From Wocania_A spongiicola (GTDB lineage: Bacteria > Bacteroidota > Bacteroidia > Flavobacteriales > Flavobacteriaceae), in NCBI RefSeq assembly GCF_023502325.1, contig NZ_JAMFLZ010000007.1, positions 62,001-126,000 of the forward strand: a stretch of 64,000 nucleotides of DNA, in the 5' to 3' direction. Below, one piece after another: positions 51,870 through 60,222 of this stretch. The translations under genes and the position numbers were made by a program. The notes below the pieces were generated by a model. The model searched no databases, had not been told where the DNA came from, and saw only the letters and a program-made list of their open reading frames with translations. Each line of letters begins with the position of its first letter. The first letter of the stretch is position 1.

Positions 51870-52328
51870 TTAGAACCAAGGCTTTTTACCTGCTTGATAA
51901 GTATTATAAAAATCAGTATCAGATTTTGTTAGGTAAATTATACCTTCAATAAAACCTACAACACCTGGCACCCATACAATTAAAAGCCCAACTCCTACAC
52001 AAGATAAAAGAATTCCTATTAATGTTGCTCCCAAAAGAATTCCTCCTTCTTTATTATAACCTAAAATAAACTTGTGAATACCTAAACCTCCAAAAAGAAT
52101 TCCCAATATTCCTGCTAGTATCTTTTTATTTTCTCCTGAAGCAAAGGTTTCTTTAGCACTTTCTGCAAATTCAGATGCCGTTTCTTTAGCATCTTCTGCA
52201 AATTCTTTCGCTTTTTCTTTAGCTTCTTCTGCAAATTCTCCTGCTTTATCGGCTGCTTTTTTTGCGCCTTCCTTAGCATCACCTAACATATCGTTTAGGT
52301 CGTCGCTTAAATTTTTTTCGTCAGACAT
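51870..52328 (-). CDS. TM2-domain protein with amphipathic repeat helix
   Basis: The 152-residue protein has a long Ala/Lys/Glu repeat helix (about 8-67, units like AKEKAKEFAED) resembling apolipoprotein or LEA-type repeats, and a C-terminal TM2 domain (about 70-135): KILAGILGILFGGLGIHKFI and LGYNKEGGILLG. The TM2 part spans the membrane twice with a DRF-like loop; the repeat helix may lie on the membrane surface. Likely a stress or envelope protein; no specific role. Confidence 0.82.
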   Translation of the reverse strand: MSDEKNLSDDLNDMLGDAKEGAKKAADKAGEFAEEAKEKAKEFAEDAKETASEFAESAKETFASGENKKILAGILGILFGGLGIHKFILGYNKEGGILLGATLIGILLSCVGVGLLIVWVPGVVGFIEGIIYLTKSDTDFYNTYQAGKKPWF

Positions 52329-52438
52329 TTTATTGTTTTTAATATTATGGTTAGACTATAAAGTTAATAAATTATTATTAATAACCTCTTAAACTATAGG
52401 TATGTAAAATGAAATATTTGTTACAATAAAACTAATTA

Positions 52439-53203
52439 TTACCTAAATAACATAACTAATCCCCCAAGAGCAGTAACTATTAAAATAAATCGTCTATAAT
52501 TAACATTTGTAATTAACTTAACAATATAGGCGCCTAAGAAAAAACCAATTAAAACTACTGGAACCAATGCTGAATTTAAAATTAAAGTGTCTTTAGTCAC
52601 TGTATTCCATATTAAAAAATGAAAAGGAAGTTTAAAAACATTAATAATAAAAAACAACCATGCTGCAGTACCTATAAATTCATTTTTTGGTAATCGTGTT
52701 GCCAAAAAATATATATTTGATATTGGGCCGGCTAAGTTTCCTACCATAGTGGTAAAGCCTGCTAAAAACCCTACACTGCTAGAAAACACTTTGTTTTTTG
52801 GAATAGTTGATGATTGTCGTTTTTCGGTATAAAACATAATAAGTACCGATACGATAATAATAATAGCCATTATTCTTTTAAAAAGTACTTCTGAAATATC
52901 ATTGCCTACCCAAACACCAATTAAAACCCCAATAATCATCCAAGGCATTAGCTTTTTTATATATTCCCATTGTGTATGCCTATTGTAGTAAACCACTGCT
53001 AAAATATCGGCAGCTATAAGCATAGGTAGTAAAACGCCTGTTGATGCTTTTTCGCCAAAAACAAATGCCAAAATTATAACAATAATAATCCCTAAGCCTT
53101 TAACTCCTGCTTTGGCAACTCCTAATAAAAAAACTGCAAAACTAATTGCAGTCCATTGTAATGTAGATAAATTATAAGATTGTAAAACTTCTAAGTAGTC
53201 CAA
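52439..53203 (-). CDS. TauE/SafE family permease
   Basis: A 254-residue membrane protein with about eight helices. The repeat motif VAKAGVKGLGIIIVIIL and the second-half VGFLAGFTTMVGNLAGPISN are typical TauE/SafE (DUF81) halves. The family moves sulfite, sulfonates or other organic anions; the substrate here is unknown. It is a separate unit from the ars operon and is not evidence for arsenite export. Confidence 0.87.
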   Translation of the reverse strand: MDYLEVLQSYNLSTLQWTAISFAVFLLGVAKAGVKGLGIIIVIILAFVFGEKASTGVLLPMLIAADILAVVYYNRHTQWEYIKKLMPWMIIGVLIGVWVGNDISEVLFKRIMAIIIIVSVLIMFYTEKRQSSTIPKNKVFSSSVGFLAGFTTMVGNLAGPISNIYFLATRLPKNEFIGTAAWLFFIINVFKLPFHFLIWNTVTKDTLILNSALVPVVLIGFFLGAYIVKLITNVNYRRFILIVTALGGLVMLFR

Positions 53204-53235
53204 AAAAAATTTATTTGAAAAGCGAAATAACGAAT

Positions 53236-53622
53236 TTACAAAAATGCACTATCTATTGGCTCCCAAAGTTCTATTTTATTACCATCGTTATCTAAAATCC
53301 AGCCAAATTTTCCGTATTCGTATTCTTCAATTTCACCTACAATGGTTACGCCTTCATCTTTTAAAACCGCTAACAATTCTTGTAAGTTTTCAACTCTATA
53401 ATTAAACATAAAGTCTTTTTTTGAAGGCTCATAATATTTGGTGTTTTCAGAAAAGGGACTCCATTGTGTTGAGCAATCTTTACCTGTTTTATCTTTCCAC
53501 CAAAAGGTACACCCATAATCATCGGTATTAAAACCTAAATGTTTTTTATACCAATCTTTAGTCGTTTTGGGATCTTTGGTTTTAAAAAACAATCCACCTA
53601 TTCCTGTTACTCGATTTTTCAT
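53236..53622 (-). CDS. VOC family (glyoxalase-like) protein
   Basis: A 128-residue single VOC domain: GIGGLFFKTKDPKTTKDWYK, STQWSPFSENTKYYEP, and the closing EYGKFGWILDNDGNKIELWEP with the Glu ligand. Similar proteins include lyases, dioxygenases and resistance proteins; no substrate is evident. Its start overlaps the previous DUF1801 gene by 4 bp, so the two are coupled. Confidence 0.85.
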   Translation of the reverse strand: MKNRVTGIGGLFFKTKDPKTTKDWYKKHLGFNTDDYGCTFWWKDKTGKDCSTQWSPFSENTKYYEPSKKDFMFNYRVENLQELLAVLKDEGVTIVGEIEEYEYGKFGWILDNDGNKIELWEPIDSAFL

Positions 53623-54083
53623 TTCTTTCTGTTTTTTATTGCTGACTCATAAATATCTATCCACTCTTCACAAGTCATTTTTCTTGTTAGTTCTCCTATA
53701 AGTTCAAAAGGGATCTCGTCCATTTTTTTAAACCGGATACAGCTTTTTCCCATATCAAGCTTACGCTTACAATGTTTTGGGTACTCATTTACAAACCAAT
53801 CGTGTAATTCTTTTTTAGCATAAATACCGCTATGATATAAATTAACCGAGTTTTTTTGAGATGCAAAACTCATAAAAGGTAATGGTGTTTTGGGATCGCA
53901 ATGGTACCCGTTTGGATATACAGAATGAGGTACATAAAAACCAATCATTTTATAAATCATTCCTTCTTCAAAACCTTTTGGCAAATTATCATTAATTATT
54001 TTTCGTAATTTTTTTAAAGTATCCTGTCTCTCATTCGGAACTTGATTAATGTAATCTTCTGGAGATGTAGCTTCGTATTGCAT
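53619..54083 (-). CDS. DUF1801 domain protein
   Basis: The 154-residue protein fits DUF1801 (YdhG-like fold): YINQVPNERQDTLKKLRKII, FEEGMIYKMIGFYVPHSVYP, LPFMSFASQKNSVNLYHSGI and DMGKSCIRFKKMDEIPFELI. The fold is small and of unknown activity, possibly metal-binding. It is followed with a 4-bp overlap by the VOC gene and preceded 14 bp upstream by the DUF4199 gene, so the three form an operon. Confidence 0.85.
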   Translation of the reverse strand: MQYEATSPEDYINQVPNERQDTLKKLRKIINDNLPKGFEEGMIYKMIGFYVPHSVYPNGYHCDPKTPLPFMSFASQKNSVNLYHSGIYAKKELHDWFVNEYPKHCKRKLDMGKSCIRFKKMDEIPFELIGELTRKMTCEEWIDIYESAIKNRKK

Positions 54084-54097
54084 AATTTTTATTTTTT

Positions 54098-54604
54098 TTA
54101 TTTACGTTGAAGTATTAATCCTGAAATTAAAGATATAATAAATCCTAAAATTATTACTGTTGAAAACATCATGAAAGCCATAAAACCAGGGCTCCCATAA
54201 TCCTTCATTTGCTGAATAAGTTCTGCGCTTTTTATTTTTAATTCTTCTGGTGATAATGTGGCTTCCATTTTTTTTATAGAATAATCTATGTATTCAGTTG
54301 CAAAGTCGGGATTTATTTTAGTGGTATAGATATAATCAAACAAAGCTACTCCAATAGCCGAAAATGAAGCTATAAGCATCCCAATAGCAATTGCTTTACC
54401 TAGAGAAATCTTTCCGTTATTTACTTTATCTCGATAATGTTTGATTCCGAAGTAAACAAATAATAAAGAGAGTATCATAGAGGTATACCCAATAAGTTCT
54501 CCATAGTCAAAATTTACTCCCATTCCTAATAAAAAAGGTAATCCGAATAATAAAAACCCGCTTAGTAAAGCATAAAGACCGTACTTAATTACTGTGTTTT
54601 TCAT
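54098..54604 (-). CDS. DUF4199 family membrane protein
   Basis: A 168-residue membrane protein with four helices. It has the DUF4199 pattern: MKNTVIKYGLYALLSGFLLF, GISLGKAIAIGM-like KISLGKAIAIGMLIASFSAI, and the soluble loop with YTTKINPDFATEYIDYSIK. The family is restricted to Bacteroidota and its role is unknown. It is first in an operon with DUF1801 and VOC genes. Upstream lies a perfect -7 box at 54632-54639 and an inverted repeat at 54664-54697. Confidence 0.82.
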   Translation of the reverse strand: MKNTVIKYGLYALLSGFLLFGLPFLLGMGVNFDYGELIGYTSMILSLLFVYFGIKHYRDKVNNGKISLGKAIAIGMLIASFSAIGVALFDYIYTTKINPDFATEYIDYSIKKMEATLSPEELKIKSAELIQQMKDYGSPGFMAFMMFSTVIILGFIISLISGLILQRK

Positions 54605-54631
54605 TTGTTTTGTATGTATTGATTAGTTAGT

Positions 54632-54697
54632 CAAAAGTAGTAAGATGACAGAATAGAGGATTCATACTAAAGTACTAAATGCATAATACTTTAGTAT
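54632..54697 (-). promoter_or_regulatory. Promoter with -7 box TACTTTTG and inverted repeat ATACTAAAGTA
   Basis: The minus strand reads TACTTTTG at 54632-54639, 24 bp from the inverted repeat ATACTAAAGTA (54664-54674) / TACTTTAGTAT (54687-54697). The same 11-mer and spacing recur before the VOC gene at 54702-55073. It drives the DUF4199 operon. Confidence 0.5.
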
Positions 54698-54701
54698 CAT
54701 T

Positions 54702-55073
54702 CTATACATGTTGGTCAATAAGAATGGTATTTCCGTCTGGGTCAAACAAAACTAAACTTGCTGGTCCTTCTGTCTCTTCATCTGACTCTCTTTCTAGTTT
54801 TATTGATTTGCTTTTCAGATGCTTTTGAATATCTCGAACATCGGTAAAGTTGTCTAATTTGTTTGCACTTTCATCCCAACCTGGATTAAAAGTTAAAATA
54901 TTATTTTCAAACATCCCTTGAAAAAGACCAATTAGTGCATTACCATTTTTCATGATTAAATAATTCATTTCGATAGCTCCAGCAAAGACACTAAACCCAA
55001 GGTTTTCGTAAAACAATTTTGACTTATTAATGTCTTTTACATTTAAACTAGCAGAAAACGCTCCTAATTCCAT
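54702..55073 (-). CDS. VOC family protein
   Basis: A 123-residue single VOC domain (glyoxalase fold): SLNVKDINKSKLFYENLGFS, VFAGAIEMNYLIMKNGNALI and the C-terminal GPASLVLFDPDGNTILIDQH. It lies behind a promoter like that of the DUF4199 operon and next to a LuxR-type gene. Substrate unknown. Confidence 0.87.
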   Translation of the reverse strand: MELGAFSASLNVKDINKSKLFYENLGFSVFAGAIEMNYLIMKNGNALIGLFQGMFENNILTFNPGWDESANKLDNFTDVRDIQKHLKSKSIKLERESDEETEGPASLVLFDPDGNTILIDQHV

Positions 55074-55103
55074 AAAATAAATTTTTAAGATTAATAATTG
55101 GTT

Positions 55104-55146
55104 TAAAAGTAGTTTATACCTCTTTTTAAGAGTTCATACTAAAGTA
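55104..55146 (-). promoter_or_regulatory. Promoter with -7-like TACTTTTA and site ATACTAAAGTA
   Basis: TACTTTTA on the minus strand (55104-55111) is 24 bp from ATACTAAAGTA (55136-55146), repeating the layout at 54632-54697. The second, inverted half-site is not clear here. It drives the VOC gene. Confidence 0.4.
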
Positions 55147-55152
55147 CAAATT

Positions 55153-55563
55153 TTAAATAATCTGTAAATTTTTTGCTATCTGCAATGCCTGTGTGCGGCG
55201 TTTTGCATTTAATTTAACTAGCAAATTTGAAACGTGAGTTTTTATAGTGCTTTCGGAAAGGAATAATTTATCAGCAATTTCTTTATTTGATAACCCTATG
55301 GAAATAAGTTGTAAAACTTCATATTCTCGATTAGTAATACCTAGCTCTTCAACTTTTTTTAAATCTATATCATGAATGGAGACTGGTGTTGGCTTTTGAG
55401 TTTTCTTATTAATAAATAGTCCAATACCTAAAAAAACGATTGCAATACCTGCCATGATATATTCAATTTGCGTATCACCACTTATTAAAGTGTATTTACC
55501 AAATTGAAACAATAGCAATAAAGCTAAAATTAGTAATGAAAAAACTAGAACGATTTTTTTCAT
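55153..55563 (-). CDS. Membrane-anchored LuxR-type transcription regulator
   Basis: The 136-residue protein has two N-terminal hydrophobic helices (about 4-22 and 33-51), a linker, and a full LuxR helix-turn-helix (about 73-134): GITNREYEVLQLISIGLSNK, EIADKLFLSESTIKTHVSNL, LVKLNAKRRTQALQ. It has no receiver domain, so it probably binds DNA at the membrane, sensing membrane or envelope state. Its neighbours downstream carry a shared 11-mer and are candidate targets. It starts 9 bp after the dehydrogenase gene. Confidence 0.85.
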   Translation of the reverse strand: MKKIVLVFSLLILALLLLFQFGKYTLISGDTQIEYIMAGIAIVFLGIGLFINKKTQKPTPVSIHDIDLKKVEELGITNREYEVLQLISIGLSNKEIADKLFLSESTIKTHVSNLLVKLNAKRRTQALQIAKNLQII

Positions 55564-55572
55564 GAACGAAAG

Positions 55573-56547
55573 TTAACAAAATTTCGCTTTAATTTTATCA
55601 ACTATAGTTTGAGCCAATTTTTCTTTGCTTTGAATAGTCCAGCCAGCTACGTGTGGCGATAATAAAACATTTTCAGAATCAATTAAATATCTAAAAGCTT
55701 TTGGCATTTCTTCACCACTTCTGCTTACTTCTCCGTTTGATGTGACACCGCTTTTAAATAAGTTTTCAAATGATGATTTTTCATATTCTAAAACATCTAA
55801 TCCAGCGCCCAAAACTTTACCAGATTGAAGTGCCACAACTAAATCTTCAGTAACTACACTTTTACCTCGTGCTGTATTAATTAACCAAAATGGTTTTTTA
55901 AATTGATTAAAAAAAGTATCATCAATCATATTAATGGTTAAAGGTGTTTCTGGTATGTGCAAACTTAAAACATCTGCATGTTGCTGTAATTCTTTTAATG
56001 AAACTTGTTTAGCGTTCTCATCAGCTACATTTTCTTTAATATCGTAACACAAAACTTTAACATCAAAACCACGTAGTTTTTTTGCAAAAGCTTTCCCCAT
56101 GTTACCATAGCCTATAAGACCCACTGTTTTTCCATCAAGTTCTATTCCTCTGTTTTCTTCTCTAAGCCATTTGCCTTGTCTTACTTCGCTATCTGCTTTA
56201 TTAAGTTTATTAAAGAGCGATAATAACATTCCTAGTGCATGCTCTCCAACAGCATTTTTGTTACCTTCTGGTGCAGATATTAAATTTATGCCTTTGCTTT
56301 CGGCATAATCACAATCTATATTTTCTAAACCTGCACCAACACGACCTATAAATTTTAGATTGGTAGCAGCATCAAGAAATGATTTATCTATTGAGAAGCG
56401 ACTACGAATAATAAATCCATCATATTTATGAATTTTAGCTATAACTTCGTCTTTTGAAGATGTATAATCTTCATCATTAATAAATCCTAAATTATTAAGT
56501 TGATTTATTAATAGTTCGTGGTTAGTATCGAGGTGTAAAATTTTCAT
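55573..56547 (-). CDS. D-2-hydroxyacid dehydrogenase
   Basis: The 324-residue protein has GRVGAGLENIDCDYAESKGI, the NAD motif VGLIGYGNMGKAFAKKLRGF, and catalytic Arg, Glu and His in NTARGKSVV, LDVLEYEKS and LSPHVAGWT. It is like the phosphoglycerate dehydrogenase (SerA) and related hydroxyacid reductases; the ACT domain of long SerA is missing. It could be serine-pathway SerA or a different reductase. The LuxR-type gene follows. Confidence 0.88.
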   Translation of the reverse strand: MKILHLDTNHELLINQLNNLGFINDEDYTSSKDEVIAKIHKYDGFIIRSRFSIDKSFLDAATNLKFIGRVGAGLENIDCDYAESKGINLISAPEGNKNAVGEHALGMLLSLFNKLNKADSEVRQGKWLREENRGIELDGKTVGLIGYGNMGKAFAKKLRGFDVKVLCYDIKENVADENAKQVSLKELQQHADVLSLHIPETPLTINMIDDTFFNQFKKPFWLINTARGKSVVTEDLVVALQSGKVLGAGLDVLEYEKSSFENLFKSGVTSNGEVSRSGEEMPKAFRYLIDSENVLLSPHVAGWTIQSKEKLAQTIVDKIKAKFC

Positions 56548-56592
56548 TTTAAAATATTATGAGATGCAGAAACCTGTTCAGCGTGACCAAAA

Positions 56593-56958
56593 CTATATTT
56601 TTGGATAATGCGTTTGTGTTTTTTCATGTTTTACTTTTCCTGTATGTGCCGTGTTTAATTTTTCAAATAATAGGACATGTACTTCTTCATCATTTTTTGT
56701 AAAAGGATTATGCTCTACCCCTTTCGGAACTACAATAATTTCACCTTCGTTAACTACTTCTGTTCGATCTCTAAATTGCATGTATAGTGTCCCTTTTATA
56801 ACTTGAAATAGTTCATCTTCGTCCTCATGACTATGCCACACAAATTCGCCTTTAAGTTTTGCCAGTATAACTTGCATATCATCAACTATTGCAATTTGAT
56901 GTGGGTGCCAATTTTTTGAAAATTTTGAAAATTTATTTTTAATATTGATTGAATTCAT
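56593..56958 (-). CDS. Cupin-domain protein
   Basis: A 121-residue single cupin: FVWHSHEDEDELFQVIKGTL supplies the first motif with His/His/Glu metal ligands, and EGEIIVVPKGVEHNPFTKND the second with the last His. Cupins of this size include sugar isomerases and small-molecule sensors; substrate unknown. It ends 45 bp before the dehydrogenase gene. Upstream lies repeat copy B. Confidence 0.88.
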   Translation of the reverse strand: MNSINIKNKFSKFSKNWHPHQIAIVDDMQVILAKLKGEFVWHSHEDEDELFQVIKGTLYMQFRDRTEVVNEGEIIVVPKGVEHNPFTKNDEEVHVLLFEKLNTAHTGKVKHEKTQTHYPKI

Positions 56959-56964
56959 ATTGTA

Positions 56965-57064
56965 AAATTACGAAGTTTTGCGTTAGGGATAGTAGTAGAA
57001 ATCCTTTTTGAGAGGCGCGAGCAAAAAGATTGTAACGAATAGCCCGACCCTTGTGGTAACGCCC
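56965..57064 (-). repeat. Dispersed flavobacterial intergenic repeat, copy B
   Basis: Read on the minus strand it has GGGCGTTACC, GGGTCGGGCTATTCGTTACAATC, then TTTTT-loop-AAAAA and GGATTTCTACTACTATCCC before TAACGCAAAACTTCG. The same blocks occur at 8885-9010 in the plus orientation. It fills the gap between mgtE and the cupin gene. Confidence 0.6.
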
Positions 57065-57069
57065 AAATG

Positions 57070-58440
57070 CTAAATGCCCAAAATCATTTTTGCAATCCAG
57101 AAATAAAGTAAAATTCCTAAAATATCATTGCTTGTAGTGATAAACGGACCTGTGGCAATGGCTGGATCTATGCCTCGTTTATCTAAAAATAATGGCACAA
57201 ATGTTCCTATTAAGCCTGCAACTATTATTACAGCTACTAGAGAAACAGATATGGCAAAAGCAGTATTTATTTCGCCTTTAGTTACCCATACAAAAAGAAA
57301 AAGAAAAACAGCCAAAATAACCCCATTTAAAGCAGCCAATAGCATTTCTTTTATTAATCTATTATTTACACTTCCTTTTACATCATCATTTGCTAAACCT
57401 TGTACGATAATCGCACTTGACTGTACGCCAACATTACCAGCCATAGCCGCAATTAAAGGCGTAAAGAAAAATAATACTGCATATTTATTAAATGTATCTT
57501 GAAACCCTTCCATTATTAAAAAAGCCCCAATACCACCTACTAAACCTAAAAAGAGCCAAGGTAGTCGGGCTCTGGTAAGCTCTAAAATACTGTCATCAGA
57601 ATCTACATCGCCAGTAATACCTGCTGCTAATTGGTAATCTTTCTCTGCTTCTTCTTTTAATACATCTACTATATCATCAATAGTAATTCTACCCAAAAGA
57701 ACCTCGTTATCGTCTAACACCGGAATGGCTTCCAAATCATATTTTGCCATGACTTTTGCTACATCTTCAACGTCATCATTTACATTAACATAATCTACAT
57801 TAACTTTAACGAGATCTGAAATTTTTTGATCGTTCTTAGCAACAATTAAATCTTTTAAAGATAGACGACCTATGAGTTTTTCTTCCTTATTTACAACATA
57901 AATTGAATGGACTCGTGTTACTTCTTCGGCTTGACCTCGAATTCTTCGCATGCAACCAGCAACTGTCCAGGTTTCGTAAACTTTAACCAGCTCTTTGGCC
58001 ATGAGCCCTCCAGCAGTATCTTCATCATAAGCTAAAAGTTCTGTTATTTCTGCTTTATGTTCTTGATCTTCAATATGAGAAATAACGGCTTCTTGTCGTT
58101 CTTCTGGAAGTTCTAAAATGATATCAGCAGCATCATCAGTATCTAACTCCTCAACTTCTTCGGCAATTTCTTTTGCAGATAGGTTTTTTAATACTCTTTC
58201 TCGAATATCTTCGTCGAGCTCTGTTAAAATATCTGAAGTGGTTTCAGAATCTAAGAGTTTAATAACATAGGTTGCTTCATCCAGATTTACTTCGTCTAGA
58301 ATTTCGGCAATATCGGCATAATGAAACTCATCAAGCAATTTGTGAAGCTCCTTATCATCATTTGCTTTGATAAGTTGCTTTACTTGCCCAACAAGCTCTT
58401 TTGTTAGCTCAAATTGTATGTTTTCTTTCTCTTCAGACAT
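57070..58440 (-). CDS. mgtE: Magnesium transporter MgtE
   Basis: The 456-residue protein has the MgtE layout: an N-terminal helical domain with acidic metal sites (FHYADIAEILDEVNLDEATY), two CBS domains (about 140-260, HSIYVVNKEEKLIGRLSLKD, DLEAIPVLDDNEVLLGRITI), and five transmembrane helices with PWLFLGLVGGIGAFLIMEGF and FFTPLIAAMAGNVGVQSSAI lining the Mg2+ pore. The CBS and N-domains close the pore at high Mg2+. It starts 59 bp after the rsmA stop and ends 5 bp after repeat B. Confidence 0.93.
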   Translation of the reverse strand: MSEEKENIQFELTKELVGQVKQLIKANDDKELHKLLDEFHYADIAEILDEVNLDEATYVIKLLDSETTSDILTELDEDIRERVLKNLSAKEIAEEVEELDTDDAADIILELPEERQEAVISHIEDQEHKAEITELLAYDEDTAGGLMAKELVKVYETWTVAGCMRRIRGQAEEVTRVHSIYVVNKEEKLIGRLSLKDLIVAKNDQKISDLVKVNVDYVNVNDDVEDVAKVMAKYDLEAIPVLDDNEVLLGRITIDDIVDVLKEEAEKDYQLAAGITGDVDSDDSILELTRARLPWLFLGLVGGIGAFLIMEGFQDTFNKYAVLFFFTPLIAAMAGNVGVQSSAIIVQGLANDDVKGSVNNRLIKEMLLAALNGVILAVFLFLFVWVTKGEINTAFAISVSLVAVIIVAGLIGTFVPLFLDKRGIDPAIATGPFITTSNDILGILLYFWIAKMILGI

Positions 58441-58499
58441 GAGATTAAAACTTCTCGATACTATTTCAAAATTCCTTTGAAACCTCGCGAAGTGATGAT

Positions 58500-59297
58500 T
58501 TAATTTTTATCGTTTTCAATGAATTGCGTAAGCTCAATAAAGGCTTCTACACTTAATTGTTCCGGACGTTTGCCAAATATAACATTTGCTTTTAAATTAT
58601 CTGATAAATTGAAGGTTTTTAAACTATTTCGAAGCGTTTTTCTGCGCTGTTGAAATGCCGTTTTTACCACTTTAAATAATAATTTTTCACTACAAGGTAA
58701 ACTGTAATTTTCTTTTCTAGTAAGCCTTAAAACTCCTGAATCTACTTTTGGAGGTGGATTAAAAACGGATGGAGGTACTGTGAATAAATACTCGGCATTA
58801 TAAAATGCTTGCGTTAAAACAGAAAGAATTCCATATACTTTTGAGCCTTCTTTTGAACAAATACGCTGCGCAACCTCTTTTTGAAACATCCCAGAGAATT
58901 CTGGAATTTGTTCACGCATTTCTAAGGCCTTAAAAACAATTTGAGTTGAAATATTATACGGAAAATTACCAATAATAGCGAAGGATTCTCCTTTAAAAAC
59001 TTCATTTAAATCGAATTTTAAAAAATCTTTTTCTATAATTCTTGGCGCCAAGTTTAGGTAATTTGCTTGTAAATATTCTACCGATTCGGTATCAATCTCA
59101 ATAACAAAAGTTTCAATATTCTTTTTTAGCAAATACTTAGTTAGCACACCCATTCCCGGTCCAATCTCTAAAACTTTTTTATAATCTTTTAATGCTAAGG
59201 TGTTTGCAATTTTTTCTGCAACAGATTCATCATTTAAAAAATGCTGCCCTAAATACTTTTTAGCTTTTACTTGATGTTGGTTTGGATTATATGCCAC
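58500..59297 (-). CDS. rsmA: 16S rRNA dimethyladenosine transferase
   Basis: The 265-residue protein is KsgA/RsmA: KKYLGQHFLNDESVAEKIAN, SAM motif VLEIGPGMGVLTKYLL, and catalytic NFPYNIST plus PPPKVDSGVLRL and FQQRRKTLRNSL. It dimethylates A1518 and A1519 of 16S rRNA. It is 59 bp upstream of mgtE on the same strand; the gap has TTTCAAA-ATTCC-TTTGAAA, a possible weak terminator. Confidence 0.93.
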   Translation of the reverse strand: MAYNPNQHQVKAKKYLGQHFLNDESVAEKIANTLALKDYKKVLEIGPGMGVLTKYLLKKNIETFVIEIDTESVEYLQANYLNLAPRIIEKDFLKFDLNEVFKGESFAIIGNFPYNISTQIVFKALEMREQIPEFSGMFQKEVAQRICSKEGSKVYGILSVLTQAFYNAEYLFTVPPSVFNPPPKVDSGVLRLTRKENYSLPCSEKLLFKVVKTAFQQRRKTLRNSLKTFNLSDNLKANVIFGKRPEQLSVEAFIELTQFIENDKN

Positions 59298-59352
59298 GAA
59301 TTCATGAATGTTTATTAATAAAAACCCTTTGTCTGCGCTAAGGGAAGTAAAG

Positions 59353-59676
59353 CTATTTAAAATTCACAGTATATTCATCTACAATTTGTAGCTCAGTTCT
59401 AAACGCTAACATTTTATCTGCAAATTTTTTCATGCCATCTGTTCTTAATCTATCTGCATCCTCACGATAATAAGCATCTAGAGCTTCGCGTGAATATGAT
59501 CTATATTGAATAGAATAAGTTTGTCCACCCATATCTTCCTCTACTAAAACCTTAGTTAATGTTGCTTTTTCAAATTTACCTGTTCCTAGTACTTGTGGAA
59601 TATGTTCTTTGATCCATGCTAACCATTCGTCATGAATACTTTCGTCTATGTTTACCGTTACGTTGTATATAATCAT
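59353..59676 (-). CDS. DUF4286 family protein
   Basis: The 107-residue protein is a DUF4286 (ferredoxin-like fold): MIIYNVTVNIDESIHDEWLA, WIKEHIPQVLGTGKFEKATL and GGQTYSIQYRSYSREALDAY. The family is common in Bacteroidota and its role is unknown. It is 30 bp downstream of the GNAT gene and 55 bp before rsmA on the same strand. Confidence 0.85.
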   Translation of the reverse strand: MIIYNVTVNIDESIHDEWLAWIKEHIPQVLGTGKFEKATLTKVLVEEDMGGQTYSIQYRSYSREALDAYYREDADRLRTDGMKKFADKMLAFRTELQIVDEYTVNFK

Positions 59677-59705
59677 ATTTCTTGCTATGCTTAAATGACA
59701 TAGAT

Positions 59706-60218
59706 TTATAAAGTTTTTGCAAATAACAGAAGTTCTTTATCTTCTTCAAAGGGATTTACTCTTTTTTCGAAAACTAATCCTAATTTCTCTAATAATTTAA
59801 TTGAATTATGGTTATCTGGATTTGTTATCGCTACAACTTTTTTAAGTTTGAATTCTGATTTAGCAAGTTTCATAATTTCAACCGATGCTTCAAAACCAAA
59901 GCCTTTGCCTTCGTATTCTGGTAAAAAACCAAAACCTACATCTACATCATCTAATTGTTCTCTTTTTATAAGTCCTGCTGTTCCAATTGTTTTATTGTTC
60001 TCGGCTTTTAATAGTACTTTATAAAAACCAAAACCGTTGTCTTTATAGCTTTTCAAAATACCATTTTTAAGATTCGCTTCGGCATCTTTTACAGACCTTA
60101 TATTTCTATCACCAATATATTTTAACCAGTGTGGCGTGTTCATTAACTCCACAAAAAAAGGAGCATCTTGTAAGCTAACTTTTGAAATTAATAATCGTTC
60201 TGTTTCTGCAATTATCAT
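59706..60218 (-). CDS. GNAT N-acetyltransferase, RimJ/RimL type
   Basis: A 170-residue GNAT: ETERLLISKVSLQDAPFFVE, GDRNIRSVKDAEANLKNGIL, VGFGFLPEYEGKGFGFEASV (acetyl-CoA motif) and NHNSIKLLEKLGLVFEKRVN. Substrate unknown; RimL-like enzymes acetylate protein N-termini or small molecules. It follows the TPR protein by 4 bp and is likely in the same operon. Confidence 0.88.
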   Translation of the reverse strand: MIIAETERLLISKVSLQDAPFFVELMNTPHWLKYIGDRNIRSVKDAEANLKNGILKSYKDNGFGFYKVLLKAENNKTIGTAGLIKREQLDDVDVGFGFLPEYEGKGFGFEASVEIMKLAKSEFKLKKVVAITNPDNHNSIKLLEKLGLVFEKRVNPFEEDKELLLFAKTL

Positions 60219-60222
60219 ATAA

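Noticed and set aside
52439..53203. TauE/SafE permease as the missing arsenite exporter
   Set aside because: It is separated from the ars operon by the TM2 gene and terminator and belongs to an anion permease family not known to export arsenite.
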